This document shows positions 16,739-25,864 of a DNA stretch of 64,000 nucleotides, piece after piece (the stretch's first letter is position 1; every line of letters begins with the position of its first letter). The DNA is from CAIYRG01 sp964494505 (GTDB lineage: Bacteria > Pseudomonadota > Alphaproteobacteria > Micropepsales > Micropepsaceae). The stretch covers positions 62,001 through 126,000 of the forward strand of contig CAZBRO010000006.1 in NCBI GenBank assembly GCA_964494505.1, in the 5' to 3' direction. Position numbers and translations under genes: made by a program. The notes beneath the pieces were generated by a model, which ran no database searches, had not been told where the DNA came from, and worked only from the letters and a program-made list of their open reading frames with translations.

Positions 16739-18117
16739 GGCATTGTTTCCTTCATGTCAACGACGGGTTCGATCTGCGTCCCCAGCACGCTGGCAAGTGC
16801 GATGGCATCGCTCCACAGGGATTGTTTCAGATCGGAAAGTTCGGCTTGGCGGGTAATCACCGCACTTTGCAATGTGACGGCGGTGAGAGCAGGCAAATCC
16901 CCGGCCATATAGGCGCGCTCCGCATTCTGCGCGGCCGTCTCCAACTGGGGGAGGCGCGCCTGCATTTCTGCAATGGCGGCATTCAATTCCTGCATCTCGC
17001 TCCAGATGCGCCAGGAATCGCTGCTGGTCTGATCCAGACGCGCCTGATATTCGGCCAGGAGTTGCGCCCTCGTCGTCTTCTGGATGGCGATATTGCCCTG
17101 ATTATGATCGAAAAGCGGAAGATTAAGCGTGGCGCCAATGCTGACGGCATGGACGGTGCGCCCGATGTCGGAACGGTCTCCCACGGTATCGGAGAGCCTC
17201 GTCACCCCAAGCTGAAGGCTCGGGAACTGAGCCAGAACTGCTTCCCGCAAGCTCTGCTCCTGGCTTTCATACCCGGCCTTGAGCGCCAACAAATCCGGGC
17301 GCAATTGCGCCACCTTCGCCAGTGCCGCCTCTACGGCTGCCCGATCCATCATATCGGGAAGCCCTAACGGCTTTAAAGTAACATCGACATTTTGCGTCAC
17401 CCCCAAAAGGGCGCGGATATTGTAGCCGGTTTGCGATTCCATTCTTTGGGCGGCGTGGAGCTGGCTCTCGGCGTCGAGCAATGCCGCGAGATCGGTTCCG
17501 GCTGCATCGAAGGTTATGTCTCCGGACTGGAGTGCCGAAGCGGATCTGTCAGCCTGTGCGGCATAGCGTTGCTCCGCCGCGGAATAGAGGGCGCGCTTTT
17601 CCGATGCACTGGCGCCGGTCACATACAATGTCCGCGCCTGCGAAACGGTCTGCCACTCTTGCCACAGAACATTCAGCTTGGCTTGATCGCGTGCCGCGTT
17701 TGCCGATCCGACTCGCGCATCCTTGGTAATGATGTTTTGGACGTCGTAAGACAGGCCGAAGCTGAACCCCGGTCCGGGTTTTTCCCCGTCTTGGCCTGGC
17801 GGTGGTGTCTGATTGGTTGGAAATATCAGTTCGCTGGTGAGTTCGGGGTTCGGCAGAATACCGGCCTGAAAGGCCTGCGCATCGGCGACGCCGGCTTTGA
17901 ACCGGGCCGACTTCAGGTCCGGATTGTTGATGACCACGATCGTCGCCAACTGGTCCATGTCCAATGGCTGACCGCCCTGAACCGGAAGATGATCCAGAAG
18001 ATCGGGTTTTTCCGGCAGCGGAAGCGGTGAATAGGTTTCGCAGCCGGCAAGCGAGAACGCCATTGCGCTCCCTGTCAGAAAGGTTTTCGCGGCGCGAGTG
18101 TTCGGTGGCCAGCGCAT
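16735..18117 (-). CDS. TolC-family outer-membrane efflux lipoprotein
   Basis: A 460-residue outer-membrane factor. The start at 18117 has an AGGGA ribosome site and gives a lipoprotein signal peptide with lipobox LAGC near residue 25. Two OEP repeats of long helices follow (AQAFQAGILPNPELTSELIF; LPLFDHNQGNIAIQKTTRAQ). It forms the exit channel of the RND system and is the first gene of the three-gene operon, so the promoter should lie in 18118-18537. Frame continuing to 18267 has no good start. Confidence 0.9.
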   Translation of the reverse strand: MRWPPNTRAAKTFLTGSAMAFSLAGCETYSPLPLPEKPDLLDHLPVQGGQPLDMDQLATIVVINNPDLKSARFKAGVADAQAFQAGILPNPELTSELIFPTNQTPPPGQDGEKPGPGFSFGLSYDVQNIITKDARVGSANAARDQAKLNVLWQEWQTVSQARTLYVTGASASEKRALYSAAEQRYAAQADRSASALQSGDITFDAAGTDLAALLDAESQLHAAQRMESQTGYNIRALLGVTQNVDVTLKPLGLPDMMDRAAVEAALAKVAQLRPDLLALKAGYESQEQSLREAVLAQFPSLQLGVTRLSDTVGDRSDIGRTVHAVSIGATLNLPLFDHNQGNIAIQKTTRAQLLAEYQARLDQTSSDSWRIWSEMQELNAAIAEMQARLPQLETAAQNAERAYMAGDLPALTAVTLQSAVITRQAELSDLKQSLWSDAIALASVLGTQIEPVVDMKETMP

Positions 18118-18537
18118 GCGGCATCCCTGGTATGTTAATCGTGACAATCGATCGGCGTTCCCATTTATGCGGCACAGGCGCCCACTGACACCCGCAACGA
18201 CAAAAAATGGTCGCCGCGAAGCGTGGGAACGTTTCCTGGTACAGTAACGATACCACCCGCAATACACCTGCGCAGGCTAGCAAATCCAACATTGGAGCTA
18301 CATCGTCATTAGATTGGGATTTGGTAACGTTGCCTGCGCGCCACTCGGGCGATTGTACGCCGTCGCTTTCGGGTGACGTCGCGCATTACGTAATAGGCGG
18401 ATCGGTTTGCGATTCCTCCTTATAGAGACGGATGCTGCGCAATGGCGGGTCGATAGCGAGTTTTTGAAGCCGTTCTGCTTCTCTGCACGCGCGCTCGGGA
18501 GAAATGGCTCGCCTTGCTCTTGCCGGGCCAACGCCGC
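18118..18537. other. Intergenic region upstream of the RND operon
   Basis: About 420 bases holding the promoter region of the efflux operon and the space after the DUF938 gene. I see a short inverted repeat GGTA-N9-TACC at about 18239-18255, a possible operator, but no confident promoter boxes and no credible small gene. Confidence 0.45.
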
Positions 18538-19158
18538 CTAGGCACGCCTGAATATGATAGTCAGATTGTTGGCAGGCATTAACATCACTTCATGCAGCGC
18601 AAAGCCTGATTTGTCCGCCAAAGGCACCATTTCAGTCTCAAGACAGCGCACGCCCCATCTCGAATCGCGGGTCCGGAGCCCCTCGTCGAAGGACTGATTG
18701 GAGGGCGCGGTATGCACGCCGTTCCTTTTGAACGGCCCATAGAGAATCAACGGCATCGTATTGGCGAGGGTCCGGGAGGCACCGGCGAACAAGCCCTCCG
18801 CGGCCTGCCATGGAGCAATGTGGATCATGTTGCAGCACAATATCGCGTCTGCGGACGCAACCGGCCAATCGGGTTGGCACACATCCAAGACGATCGCGGG
18901 GCGGATGCGCGAACAACCGGAATTGCTTGCGTGGGCGTCGATATCGGCAAGCGCGCCGGGGTTTAGCTCGCTCGGCTGCCATTCCCAGCCGGAAGAAAGA
19001 CGGGGCGTGATGAAGGCCGCATGCTCGCCGCTGCCGCTTGCGATCTCGAGCAACAGTCCCGCTTCCGGCAACACCCGTTGCAGGACAGCCAGAATCGGTT
19101 CCCGGTTGCGCAGTGTCGCCGGCGCATAGCGAAGCAAGCGATCGCCGGCGGTCTCCAT
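18538..19158 (-). CDS. DUF938 SAM-dependent methyltransferase-like protein
   Basis: A 206-residue DUF938 protein with a class I SAM-binding motif LLLEIASGSGEHAAF, then WQPSELNPGALADIDAHA, the acidic DVCQPDWP loop and AILCCNMIHIAPWQAAEGL. The C-terminus has LYGPFKRNGVHTAPSNQSFD, typical of the family. The substrate is unknown. It is transcribed after the 124-residue conserved gene, 27 bases upstream. Confidence 0.88.
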   Translation of the reverse strand: METAGDRLLRYAPATLRNREPILAVLQRVLPEAGLLLEIASGSGEHAAFITPRLSSGWEWQPSELNPGALADIDAHASNSGCSRIRPAIVLDVCQPDWPVASADAILCCNMIHIAPWQAAEGLFAGASRTLANTMPLILYGPFKRNGVHTAPSNQSFDEGLRTRDSRWGVRCLETEMVPLADKSGFALHEVMLMPANNLTIIFRRA

Positions 19159-19185
19159 GTTGGGGCTCCCTCTTTGTTCGCTGTG

Positions 19186-19560
19186 TCACTCGGCCGTCAG
19201 CGTGTACCGCTCGACCACGCTGGCATGGATCATACGAGCATGCAGGGTCAACAGCACGAGCCGCGCATCCAGCCCATAACCCGTCTCGAGCGCGTCAACC
19301 AAACGTTCTTCAACGCTTCCGGTCTGGTCGGCACCGTTCGATTGCGTGAAGACCTCACGTCCGAGCACGCAATAGGCCAGGAGTTTCACAGCGGCCGCAA
19401 AGGCGAGAGGATCCGGAGTTCGTCCGGGGCTCGCTTCCTTCAGCCGCTTCAGCGTCGTCAGCTTCACCGCTTCCGGCACGCCTCTCGGATTGAGGCCGGC
19501 CGCTCGAAACGCCCGGTCAAGGCTTAGCAACTCCTGGGAACGGCCAAAAATCCCGAACAT
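19186..19560 (-). CDS. Conserved hypothetical protein
   Basis: A 124-residue soluble protein, rich in helix-forming residues (LLSLDRAFRAAGLNPRGVPE; LAYCVLGREVF). No domain or catalytic motif was recognised and there is no signal peptide. It is divergent from selO, so the two share the 19561-19701 promoter region, and it precedes the DUF938 gene. Confidence 0.6.
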   Translation of the reverse strand: MFGIFGRSQELLSLDRAFRAAGLNPRGVPEAVKLTTLKRLKEASPGRTPDPLAFAAAVKLLAYCVLGREVFTQSNGADQTGSVEERLVDALETGYGLDARLVLLTLHARMIHASVVERYTLTAE

Positions 19561-19701
19561 TTTGGTTCCGATGAGCGAGGCTTGCAGCTCTCATTCTACC
19601 GGGACGAGGCGGCATTGCCATGCATCTGCCGGCGGCAATCGACGCGCGGTGCGGGGCTCTATACTGTCGATGTTGCCGATGAAAACCTGCTCAGGATTCC
19701 C

Positions 19702-21198
19702 GTGACCGTGCAAACCGAAGCAATCGATATTTTTGCATTCGACAACAGCTATGCCCGGCTGCCCGACCGCTTCTTTGCCCGGCTCAATCCCACACCGGTC
19801 CGCGCGCCGCGTCTCATTCGGCTGAACGAGACGCTCGCCTTTCATCTCAACATCGATCCTGCATTGCTTTCCACACCCGAGGGAGTGGAAATTCTCGCGG
19901 GCAACCGCGTACCCAGGACCGGCGAGCCGCTCGCCATGGCTTATGCCGGCCATCAGTTTGGCAACTTCGTGCCGCAGCTCGGCGATGGACGCGCCATCCT
20001 TCTCGGCGAAATCATCGGCCGTGATGGTGTGCGCCGCGACATCCAATTAAAGGGGGCCGGCCCGACGCCCTTTTCCCGTCGGGGAGACGGACGCGCAGCT
20101 CTGGGGCCGGTTTTGCGTGAATATATCGTCAGCGAGGCAATGGCGGCGCTCGGAATCTCGACGACTCGCGCGCTCGCCGCCGTGACCACCGGCGAGACCC
20201 TGTGGCGCGAGACGCCGGTGCCCGGCGCGGTACTCACCCGCATCGCATCCAGCCACATCCGTGTCGGCACGTTTCAGTTTTTCGCGGCTCGCCAGGATCT
20301 GGATGCAGTTCGCCGCCTCTCCGATCACGCGATCGCGCGACATTATCCCGAAGCCGTCGAATCCGAGAACCGCTACCGCGCCCTTCTCGAACGTGTGATC
20401 GCGCGGCAGGCCGATCTCATCGCGAAATGGCTGCTGGTGGGCTTCATTCACGGCGTCATGAACACCGACAACATGTCGATAGCCGGGGAGACCATCGACT
20501 ACGGCCCCTGCGCCTTCATGGATGCCTATCATCCGGCGACGGTTTACAGCTCGATCGATGAGATGGGCCGTTACAGCTACGCTAACCAGCCGCGCATCGC
20601 ACAATGGAATCTCACGCGTCTCGCAGAGGCGCTTTTGCCTCTGCTTGCGGAAGATCAGGATGCGGCGGTCAAAGCGGCGCATGAGGCGCTCAACACATTC
20701 AATGCGCGCTTCGAAGCGGCCTATGTGACGGGGCTGAGAGGTAAGCTCGGCCTGCTCCGGCCAGATGCGAGCGATTCCGCGCTGGCCCAGGACCTCCTTG
20801 ATTGCATGGCCCGCAACGGCGCCGACTTCACGCTGACCTTCCGGTTTCTGTGCGACGCGTCCGAGAAACCCGACGCTGAAGCGTCCGTGCGGAGCCTCTT
20901 TGCCGAGCCCGCCGAATTCGACGCATGGGCCGCCAAATGGCGGCAAAGGCTGGCGGAGGAGGGCGGCGATCCAACGATCCGCAGGAAAGCGATGCAGGCC
21001 GCGAACCCGCTATTCATTCCGCGCAACCATCTGGTGGAGGAGGCGATACGTGCCGCCGTGGACGACGGGAATTTCATCCCCTTCGAGACTTTGACGATGG
21101 TGCTCTCCGCGCCCTTCGAGGATCAGCCGGATTTCAGCCGTTACGCCGATCTGCCGCGTCCCGAGCAGGTCGTGCATCAGACGTTCTGCGGCACATAA
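19702..21198 (+). CDS. selO: SelO/YdiU protein adenylyltransferase
   Basis: A 498-residue SelO-family pseudokinase. Conserved marks are FDNSYARLPDRFFARLNPTP near the N-terminus, GHQFGNFVPQLGDGRA, the glycine-rich QLKGAGPTPFSRRGDGRA, RTLA-region SSHIRVGTFQFF, and the metal-binding HGVMNTDNMSIAGETIDYGP. Characterised members transfer AMP to Ser, Thr or Tyr of proteins in redox homeostasis. The C-terminus ends FCGT with a Cys where eukaryotic forms carry selenocysteine. The GTG at 19702 follows an AGGA site and gives family length; the frame continues to 19582 without support. Confidence 0.92.
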   Translation: MTVQTEAIDIFAFDNSYARLPDRFFARLNPTPVRAPRLIRLNETLAFHLNIDPALLSTPEGVEILAGNRVPRTGEPLAMAYAGHQFGNFVPQLGDGRAILLGEIIGRDGVRRDIQLKGAGPTPFSRRGDGRAALGPVLREYIVSEAMAALGISTTRALAAVTTGETLWRETPVPGAVLTRIASSHIRVGTFQFFAARQDLDAVRRLSDHAIARHYPEAVESENRYRALLERVIARQADLIAKWLLVGFIHGVMNTDNMSIAGETIDYGPCAFMDAYHPATVYSSIDEMGRYSYANQPRIAQWNLTRLAEALLPLLAEDQDAAVKAAHEALNTFNARFEAAYVTGLRGKLGLLRPDASDSALAQDLLDCMARNGADFTLTFRFLCDASEKPDAEASVRSLFAEPAEFDAWAAKWRQRLAEEGGDPTIRRKAMQAANPLFIPRNHLVEEAIRAAVDDGNFIPFETLTMVLSAPFEDQPDFSRYADLPRPEQVVHQTFCGT

Positions 21199-21206
21199 TA
21201 AAAGCG

Positions 21207-23051
21207 CTAATCCACGATGTGATACACGGGCGCCTTCTCCATTTCCCATTTCCCGGAATGCCGGTCATAGCGGGATAGGGTGAAGCAGTGCCAGTCGGTA
21301 TCGTCGAGCTTGGGATGATCGGCGCGATAGTAATATCCCGGCCAGCGCGTTTCCTTGCGGAACATCGTGTGCTGCGTCACGGCCTCCGACGCCAGGACCC
21401 GGTGCTGAAGCTCCCAGGCCCGCTGAAGCTGATGAATGTCTTCGGCGCCGAGATGGTCGAGGTCCTCTTTCAACATCTTCAACAATTCGAGGCCGCGGGT
21501 GAGCAGCGGTTCGTTCGTCGTGTAGAAGGCGCCGATGCCACCGACATACTCATCCATGATCTTCTCAAGACGCTGAAGGCCATGGATCGGCAAAATGTAG
21601 CTGGGTGAAACGGTGCCCGCGACGATCTCGTTGCGGCCAACCCGATAGGTCTCCAGGGGTTGGTAGATCGTCTTCTTGAAATCCTCGTACTCCGCCTCAC
21701 TGACCTGAGGCTGCTCCTTGCCCAGACCGTTCACGTAATTGACCGCCGCCTTTGCGGCGATCCGGCCCTCGGTGAAGGATCCCGACGAAAATTTGTGGGC
21801 GGTGCCGCCGATGGTGTCGCCGGCGCCGAACAATCCGTCGACGGTCATCATCCGATTATATCCCCACTGATATTCGGCAGGGGCGTAGTCCGAGGGTCCG
21901 CTCGCCCATGCGCCGGAGCAGGTGGCGTGAGAGCCCATAACGTAAGGCTCCGACGTGGTCAGCTCGGGATTGGTATGTTTGGGATCGATGTTCTGCGAGG
22001 CCCACACGACCGCCTGTCCGATCGTCATTCCGAGGAAGTTCTCCCAGCCGATCGTCTCCTTGTGCGGGTCCTGAAACGCCTTCGTCGTCACCATGCGGAT
22101 TGGGCCTCTGCCGGCTTTCACCTCTTCGAGAAGGGCGTGGTTGCGCAAGCAGGTCGGCACCGGGTGATGATTGACGTAATCGCCAACCATCTGCTCGATC
22201 GAATCGCGCCAGAAGGCCTCGTAATCCTGCCCGTAAGCGTTCTCGGTGTAGGTCTTGAGATGCAGGAAATACGCCCCCACCGGACCGTAGCCGTCCTTGA
22301 AGCGGGTGAGGACGATCCGGTTCTCCATCTGTGTCATCTTGGCGCCGGCGAGGATCGGTAGAGCGTAGGCAGAGGCGCTGCTCCATGGCGCGTACCAAGT
22401 GCGTCCCATGCCTTCTCCAACCGAGCGGGGCTTGAAGATGTGCGACGCACCGCCCGCGCACACGATGACCGCCTTGGCGCGGAAGACGTAGAAATCCCCG
22501 GTGCGGACGTTGAAGCCGACGGCCCCGGCGACGCGGTTGGACTTCGTCTTGTCCATCAGCAGATGCGTCACCATGATCCGATTGTAGACTTCGGTGGCGG
22601 CCTTGCGGGCTGCCTCGGCGACGATTGGCTTATAGCTCTCGCCGTGGATCATGATCTGCCACTTGCCTTCGCGCTGATACCGCCCGGTTTCCGGGTTTCT
22701 CATGATCGGAAGGCCCCACTCTTCGAATTTGTGCACCGTGGCGTCGACGTGCCGGGCGATGTCGTAGCCGAGGTCTTCGCGGACGAGACCCATGAGGTCG
22801 TTCCGGGCGTAGCGGACATGATCCTCGGGCTGGTTCTCGTTCCACTGCATGCCCATGTAGCAGTTGATCGCATAGAGACCCTGGGCAACGGCGCCGCTGC
22901 GCTCGATGTTCGCCTTTTCGACGCAAACGATTTTCAGGTCGCGCCCCCAATACCTGGATTCGTAGGTGGCCCCGCAGCCGGCCATGCCGCCGCCGACGAC
23001 CAGAATGTCCGAATCCACGAAAACCGTTTTCCTGCGCGTAAACAGCCCCAT
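21207..23051 (-). CDS. aprA: Adenylylsulfate reductase alpha subunit
   Basis: A 614-residue FAD subunit of dissimilatory APS reductase. The FAD dinucleotide fold reads DILVVGGGMAGCGATYESRY, and the family motifs IERSGAVAQGLYAINCYMG and CAGGASHIFKPRS are clear. It interconverts APS and sulfite plus AMP in the cytoplasm. The start is the ATG at 23051 that overlaps the aprB stop (TGATG); the frame runs further but that part is aprB. With AprM present and no sulfate-reduction genes in the window, oxidation of sulfite to APS is the likelier direction, which is an inference. Confidence 0.96.
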   Translation of the reverse strand: MGLFTRRKTVFVDSDILVVGGGMAGCGATYESRYWGRDLKIVCVEKANIERSGAVAQGLYAINCYMGMQWNENQPEDHVRYARNDLMGLVREDLGYDIARHVDATVHKFEEWGLPIMRNPETGRYQREGKWQIMIHGESYKPIVAEAARKAATEVYNRIMVTHLLMDKTKSNRVAGAVGFNVRTGDFYVFRAKAVIVCAGGASHIFKPRSVGEGMGRTWYAPWSSASAYALPILAGAKMTQMENRIVLTRFKDGYGPVGAYFLHLKTYTENAYGQDYEAFWRDSIEQMVGDYVNHHPVPTCLRNHALLEEVKAGRGPIRMVTTKAFQDPHKETIGWENFLGMTIGQAVVWASQNIDPKHTNPELTTSEPYVMGSHATCSGAWASGPSDYAPAEYQWGYNRMMTVDGLFGAGDTIGGTAHKFSSGSFTEGRIAAKAAVNYVNGLGKEQPQVSEAEYEDFKKTIYQPLETYRVGRNEIVAGTVSPSYILPIHGLQRLEKIMDEYVGGIGAFYTTNEPLLTRGLELLKMLKEDLDHLGAEDIHQLQRAWELQHRVLASEAVTQHTMFRKETRWPGYYYRADHPKLDDTDWHCFTLSRYDRHSGKWEMEKAPVYHIVD

Positions 23052-23512
23052 CAGACCGCCCACCGCTTCAGCCGATCCGGCGTCAGCGCGGGCAGGCTGC
23101 CGACGTTCAGCGCATCGGGTTCGTGCGCAAGTTCCTGGGATTTCATGGCGTCCGGGCTCGGCGCGTCGTAATCGGCAGGCGACTTGATCGATCCCCATGG
23201 CGTGGTCCTGATCGGCGAAACGAAATCCTTTTCGCGGCCGTCACGAAACTTGATCTTCCAGGAAATGGTGGCTTTCTCTTCTTCGCGGAGCACGCGGACA
23301 CTGTGGCCCAACGGCGCAAAATCGGCATAACCGCGTACGTCGATCGCGTTCTGGGGACACGCTTTCACGCAGGAATAGCATTCCCAGCACATATTGGGTT
23401 CGATGTTGAAGGCACGGCGATAGGTCGTATCGATGTGCATGATGTCGGACGGGCAGATATCGACGCAATATCCGCAGCCGTCGCACCGAGTCATATAGAC
23501 GAATGTCGGCAT
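23051..23512 (-). CDS. aprB: Adenylylsulfate reductase beta subunit
   Basis: A 153-residue iron-sulfur subunit with two [4Fe-4S] sites: CDGCGYCVDICPSD and CWECYSCVKACPQNAID. The C-terminal tail wraps AprA in known structures. The ATG at 23512 has a GGAAG site and the length matches the family; an open frame continues upstream but it overlaps aprM and shows no homology. It takes or gives electrons between AprA flavin and the membrane partner. It lies 38 bases after aprM. Confidence 0.96.
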   Translation of the reverse strand: MPTFVYMTRCDGCGYCVDICPSDIMHIDTTYRRAFNIEPNMCWECYSCVKACPQNAIDVRGYADFAPLGHSVRVLREEEKATISWKIKFRDGREKDFVSPIRTTPWGSIKSPADYDAPSPDAMKSQELAHEPDALNVGSLPALTPDRLKRWAV

Positions 23513-23550
23513 GATCTTCCGTTGGCTCCTGAGACCGATGAAGAGGCGTG

Positions 23551-24333
23551 TCAGTAGTGGCGAGGCTGGCGGCGCGCGCTGCCGAATATTTCCGGCTTGT
23601 CGGCTTTGCGGGGCAGATTGCTTCTCGAACCGTTGGCTTCGGAAACCCGCTTTTGGAAGGCGGCCGCGGGCTTGAAGAACATATGCGAGAACTTGGACCA
23701 CGGAACGGAGCCGAACAGCACCGTCGTTGCGATGAGATACAATCCGAGGAATATTTCCGTCCACGGATTGCCCGCCGCCTGCAGATACGCCCAGACGAGG
23801 CCCAGCGTCACGCTCGCGAGAAGCGAGAGGATGAACAGGTCGGCGCGCACGATGCGGAAGGGCGAATTGCCTTCGGCGGCGACATCGACCCGGATGAAGA
23901 ACCAGAACCAATAGCCGCCGAGGCAAACCATCGCGCCCCCGATGTACCATAGTCCCGGCAGGATGGCCGGTGCCGGAACAGCCGGCGTCGGGTACCAGAG
24001 CACCATGATGGCGGTCGAGATCACATAGGCGAGGAACCCGTACATCGTCAGAAGATGGGCGATCCTGCGCCTCGGGTTGCAGAATTCGCCCGACGTCAGG
24101 CCCTCCACCAGAGCGGTCTGGACGGCCATGGACGCCATCTGACCGCCGCTGACGTCCCGCACTCCCTTGTTGTTTGCTTTGCGCCAATTGTTGAAGAAAT
24201 AGGTCGCGCTTCCCTTGTGAATGGTGTCGTACAGCGTTCCGCCGGCGACGAGGATTATCATGATGACGACATAGGTCTGCATGAGGATGGGTGGTACGGA
24301 CGCCGAAAGCGCGGCGAAGGGATTGCTGAGCAT
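23551..24333 (-). CDS. aprM: APS reductase membrane anchor AprM
   Basis: A 260-residue membrane protein with about five to six hydrophobic segments (for example QTYVVIMIILVAGGTLYDTI; GGYWFWFFI) and a basic cytoplasmic tail of about 40 residues. Placed first in aprM-aprB-aprA, it matches the AprM anchor that links APS reductase to the quinone pool in sulfur-oxidising lineages; sulfate reducers use QmoABC instead. The assignment rests on gene order and topology more than on a recognisable motif. Its ATG faces sat, 337 bases away. Confidence 0.85.
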   Translation of the reverse strand: MLSNPFAALSASVPPILMQTYVVIMIILVAGGTLYDTIHKGSATYFFNNWRKANNKGVRDVSGGQMASMAVQTALVEGLTSGEFCNPRRRIAHLLTMYGFLAYVISTAIMVLWYPTPAVPAPAILPGLWYIGGAMVCLGGYWFWFFIRVDVAAEGNSPFRIVRADLFILSLLASVTLGLVWAYLQAAGNPWTEIFLGLYLIATTVLFGSVPWSKFSHMFFKPAAAFQKRVSEANGSRSNLPRKADKPEIFGSARRQPRHY

Positions 24334-24670
24334 TCAATGACCCCGGTGTTAGCAGTCGTTTATTGGCGATGCGCGGCGGTTTTGCCGGCGGCACCGTCGA
24401 ACGTTCGTCAGAGCCTTAGGGAGATATGTCCGTGTGCAGGCGCTGGGCCGGTTTTAGCAGCCGCCGCTTTGCCCCGGCCCGCGTGGGCCGGTGTGACTGA
24501 AGCTCCCCTCTTTGACCTTCTCCCGACCCATTTAACGTATAATCCTTGTTGAATATCTGATGTTTTCCGTCCATGTGCAAGGCAAACGCGAGGCGAATAA
24601 TTCGCGCCGCGGCAGGGGGGCAGGGCCGTTCGGGGCGGACCTCAGATGGCAGTCATGGAGACACCCAAAA
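24334..24670. other. Divergent promoter region between aprM and sat
   Basis: 337 bases between the two divergent sulfur genes. It contains a TATAAT box for sat and a small inverted repeat GCGAAT-A-ATTCGC at 24593-24605 that lies in the predicted sat leader. An open frame continues into it from sat, but the sat ATG at 24671 with its GGAGA site fits the family, so this is leader, not coding. Confidence 0.5.
24512..24543 (+). promoter_or_regulatory. Candidate sat promoter
   Basis: A perfect -10 box TATAAT at 24538-24543 and a near-consensus -35 TTGACC at 24512-24517. The spacer is 20 bases, longer than the usual 17, so the pair may need an activator or the -35 may be another sequence. It would give a leader of about 120 bases before the sat ATG. 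Confidence 0.4.
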
Positions 24671-25843
24671 ATGTCGACACTGGTAACACCGCACGGCCGG
24701 GGGGCCCTCAAGCCGTTGCTGCTACCCCGGACGGAGCGGGCAGAGGAGGTCAAACGGGCCGAAAAGCTCGTCAAAGTACCCCTGACGAGCCGGGAAGTGT
24801 CGGACCTCTTCATGCTGGCGATGGGCGCCTACACACCGCTTGACGGATTTATGGGGGAAGAGGACTGGCGCGGCTGCTGCACCGATATGCTGACGGGCAA
24901 CGGGATATTCTGGCCCATCCCCATCACGTGTTCCTGTCACGAGGACATCGCGGCGGGCATCGGGATCGGGCAGGAGATCGCGCTCATCGACGGGAGCAGC
25001 GGCGAGATTCTGGCGATCCAGACGGTGACCGAAATATATCCGATCGACCGGGAGTTGGAATGCAGAGAGGTGTTTCGGTCGACCGATACCGCGCATCCCG
25101 GCGTACGCAAGGTCATGGCGCAGCCGCCGGTCAATCTGGCCGGGCCCGTCATGGCGCTCTCCGAGGGGCGCTATCCCGAAACCTATAAGGGGCTCTATCA
25201 CCGGCCGGCCGAAACGAGGGCGATGTTCGAGGCAAATGGCTGGTCGAAGGTTGCGGCGTTCCAGACCCGTAATCCCATGCACAGGAGCCACGAATACCTC
25301 GCCAAGGTCGCTATCGAAATCTGCGACGGTTTGCTCATTCAGCAGGTGCTGGGCGCGCTGAAGCCGGGCGATATTCCCGCCGAAGTCAGAAGCAACGCCA
25401 TCGATGCGCTGGTCAGGAACTATTTCGTGCCCGGCACGGTGATCCAGGCCGGCTGTCCCATCGAGATGCGCTACGCAGGCCCTCGCGAAGCGCTGCTGCA
25501 TGCCGTGTTCCGTCAGAATTTCGGATGCACGCATCTGGTCGTCGGCCGCGATCATGCCGGCGTCGGAAGTTATTACGGACCGTTCGATGCGCAGCATATT
25601 TTCGATGCGATTCCCGCAGGCAGCATCGAAATCCAGCCGCTGAAGATCGACATAACCTTTTTCTGTTACAGGTGTAAGGCTATGGCGACGGGCAAGACGT
25701 GTCCGCATGGACCGAAGGATCGTCTCGCAATATCCGGTACGCGGCTGCGCGAAATGTTCGCCCGCCGGGAACCGATACCCGAGGAGTTCAGCCGCAGGGA
25801 GGTGATCGAGACCCTGCAAGCCTATTACGACAGCATTGTGTAA
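24671..25843 (+). CDS. sat: Dissimilatory-type sulfate adenylyltransferase (ATP sulfurylase)
   Basis: A 390-residue single-subunit ATP sulfurylase. The substrate-binding motifs are QTRNPMHRSHE (from residue 198) and GRDHAGVG (near 293). A C-X2-C-X8-C-P-H cluster (FCYRCKAMATGKTCPHG) resembles the zinc site of dissimilatory enzymes. There is no APS-kinase domain. It converts APS and pyrophosphate to ATP and sulfate, or the reverse. Together with aprMBA on the opposite strand it completes the APS pathway between sulfite and sulfate. The phosphodiesterase gene follows 21 bases later. Confidence 0.95.
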   Translation: MSTLVTPHGRGALKPLLLPRTERAEEVKRAEKLVKVPLTSREVSDLFMLAMGAYTPLDGFMGEEDWRGCCTDMLTGNGIFWPIPITCSCHEDIAAGIGIGQEIALIDGSSGEILAIQTVTEIYPIDRELECREVFRSTDTAHPGVRKVMAQPPVNLAGPVMALSEGRYPETYKGLYHRPAETRAMFEANGWSKVAAFQTRNPMHRSHEYLAKVAIEICDGLLIQQVLGALKPGDIPAEVRSNAIDALVRNYFVPGTVIQAGCPIEMRYAGPREALLHAVFRQNFGCTHLVVGRDHAGVGSYYGPFDAQHIFDAIPAGSIEIQPLKIDITFFCYRCKAMATGKTCPHGPKDRLAISGTRLREMFARREPIPEEFSRREVIETLQAYYDSIV

Positions 25844-25864
25844 CCGGGATCGGAGAAATCTTGG

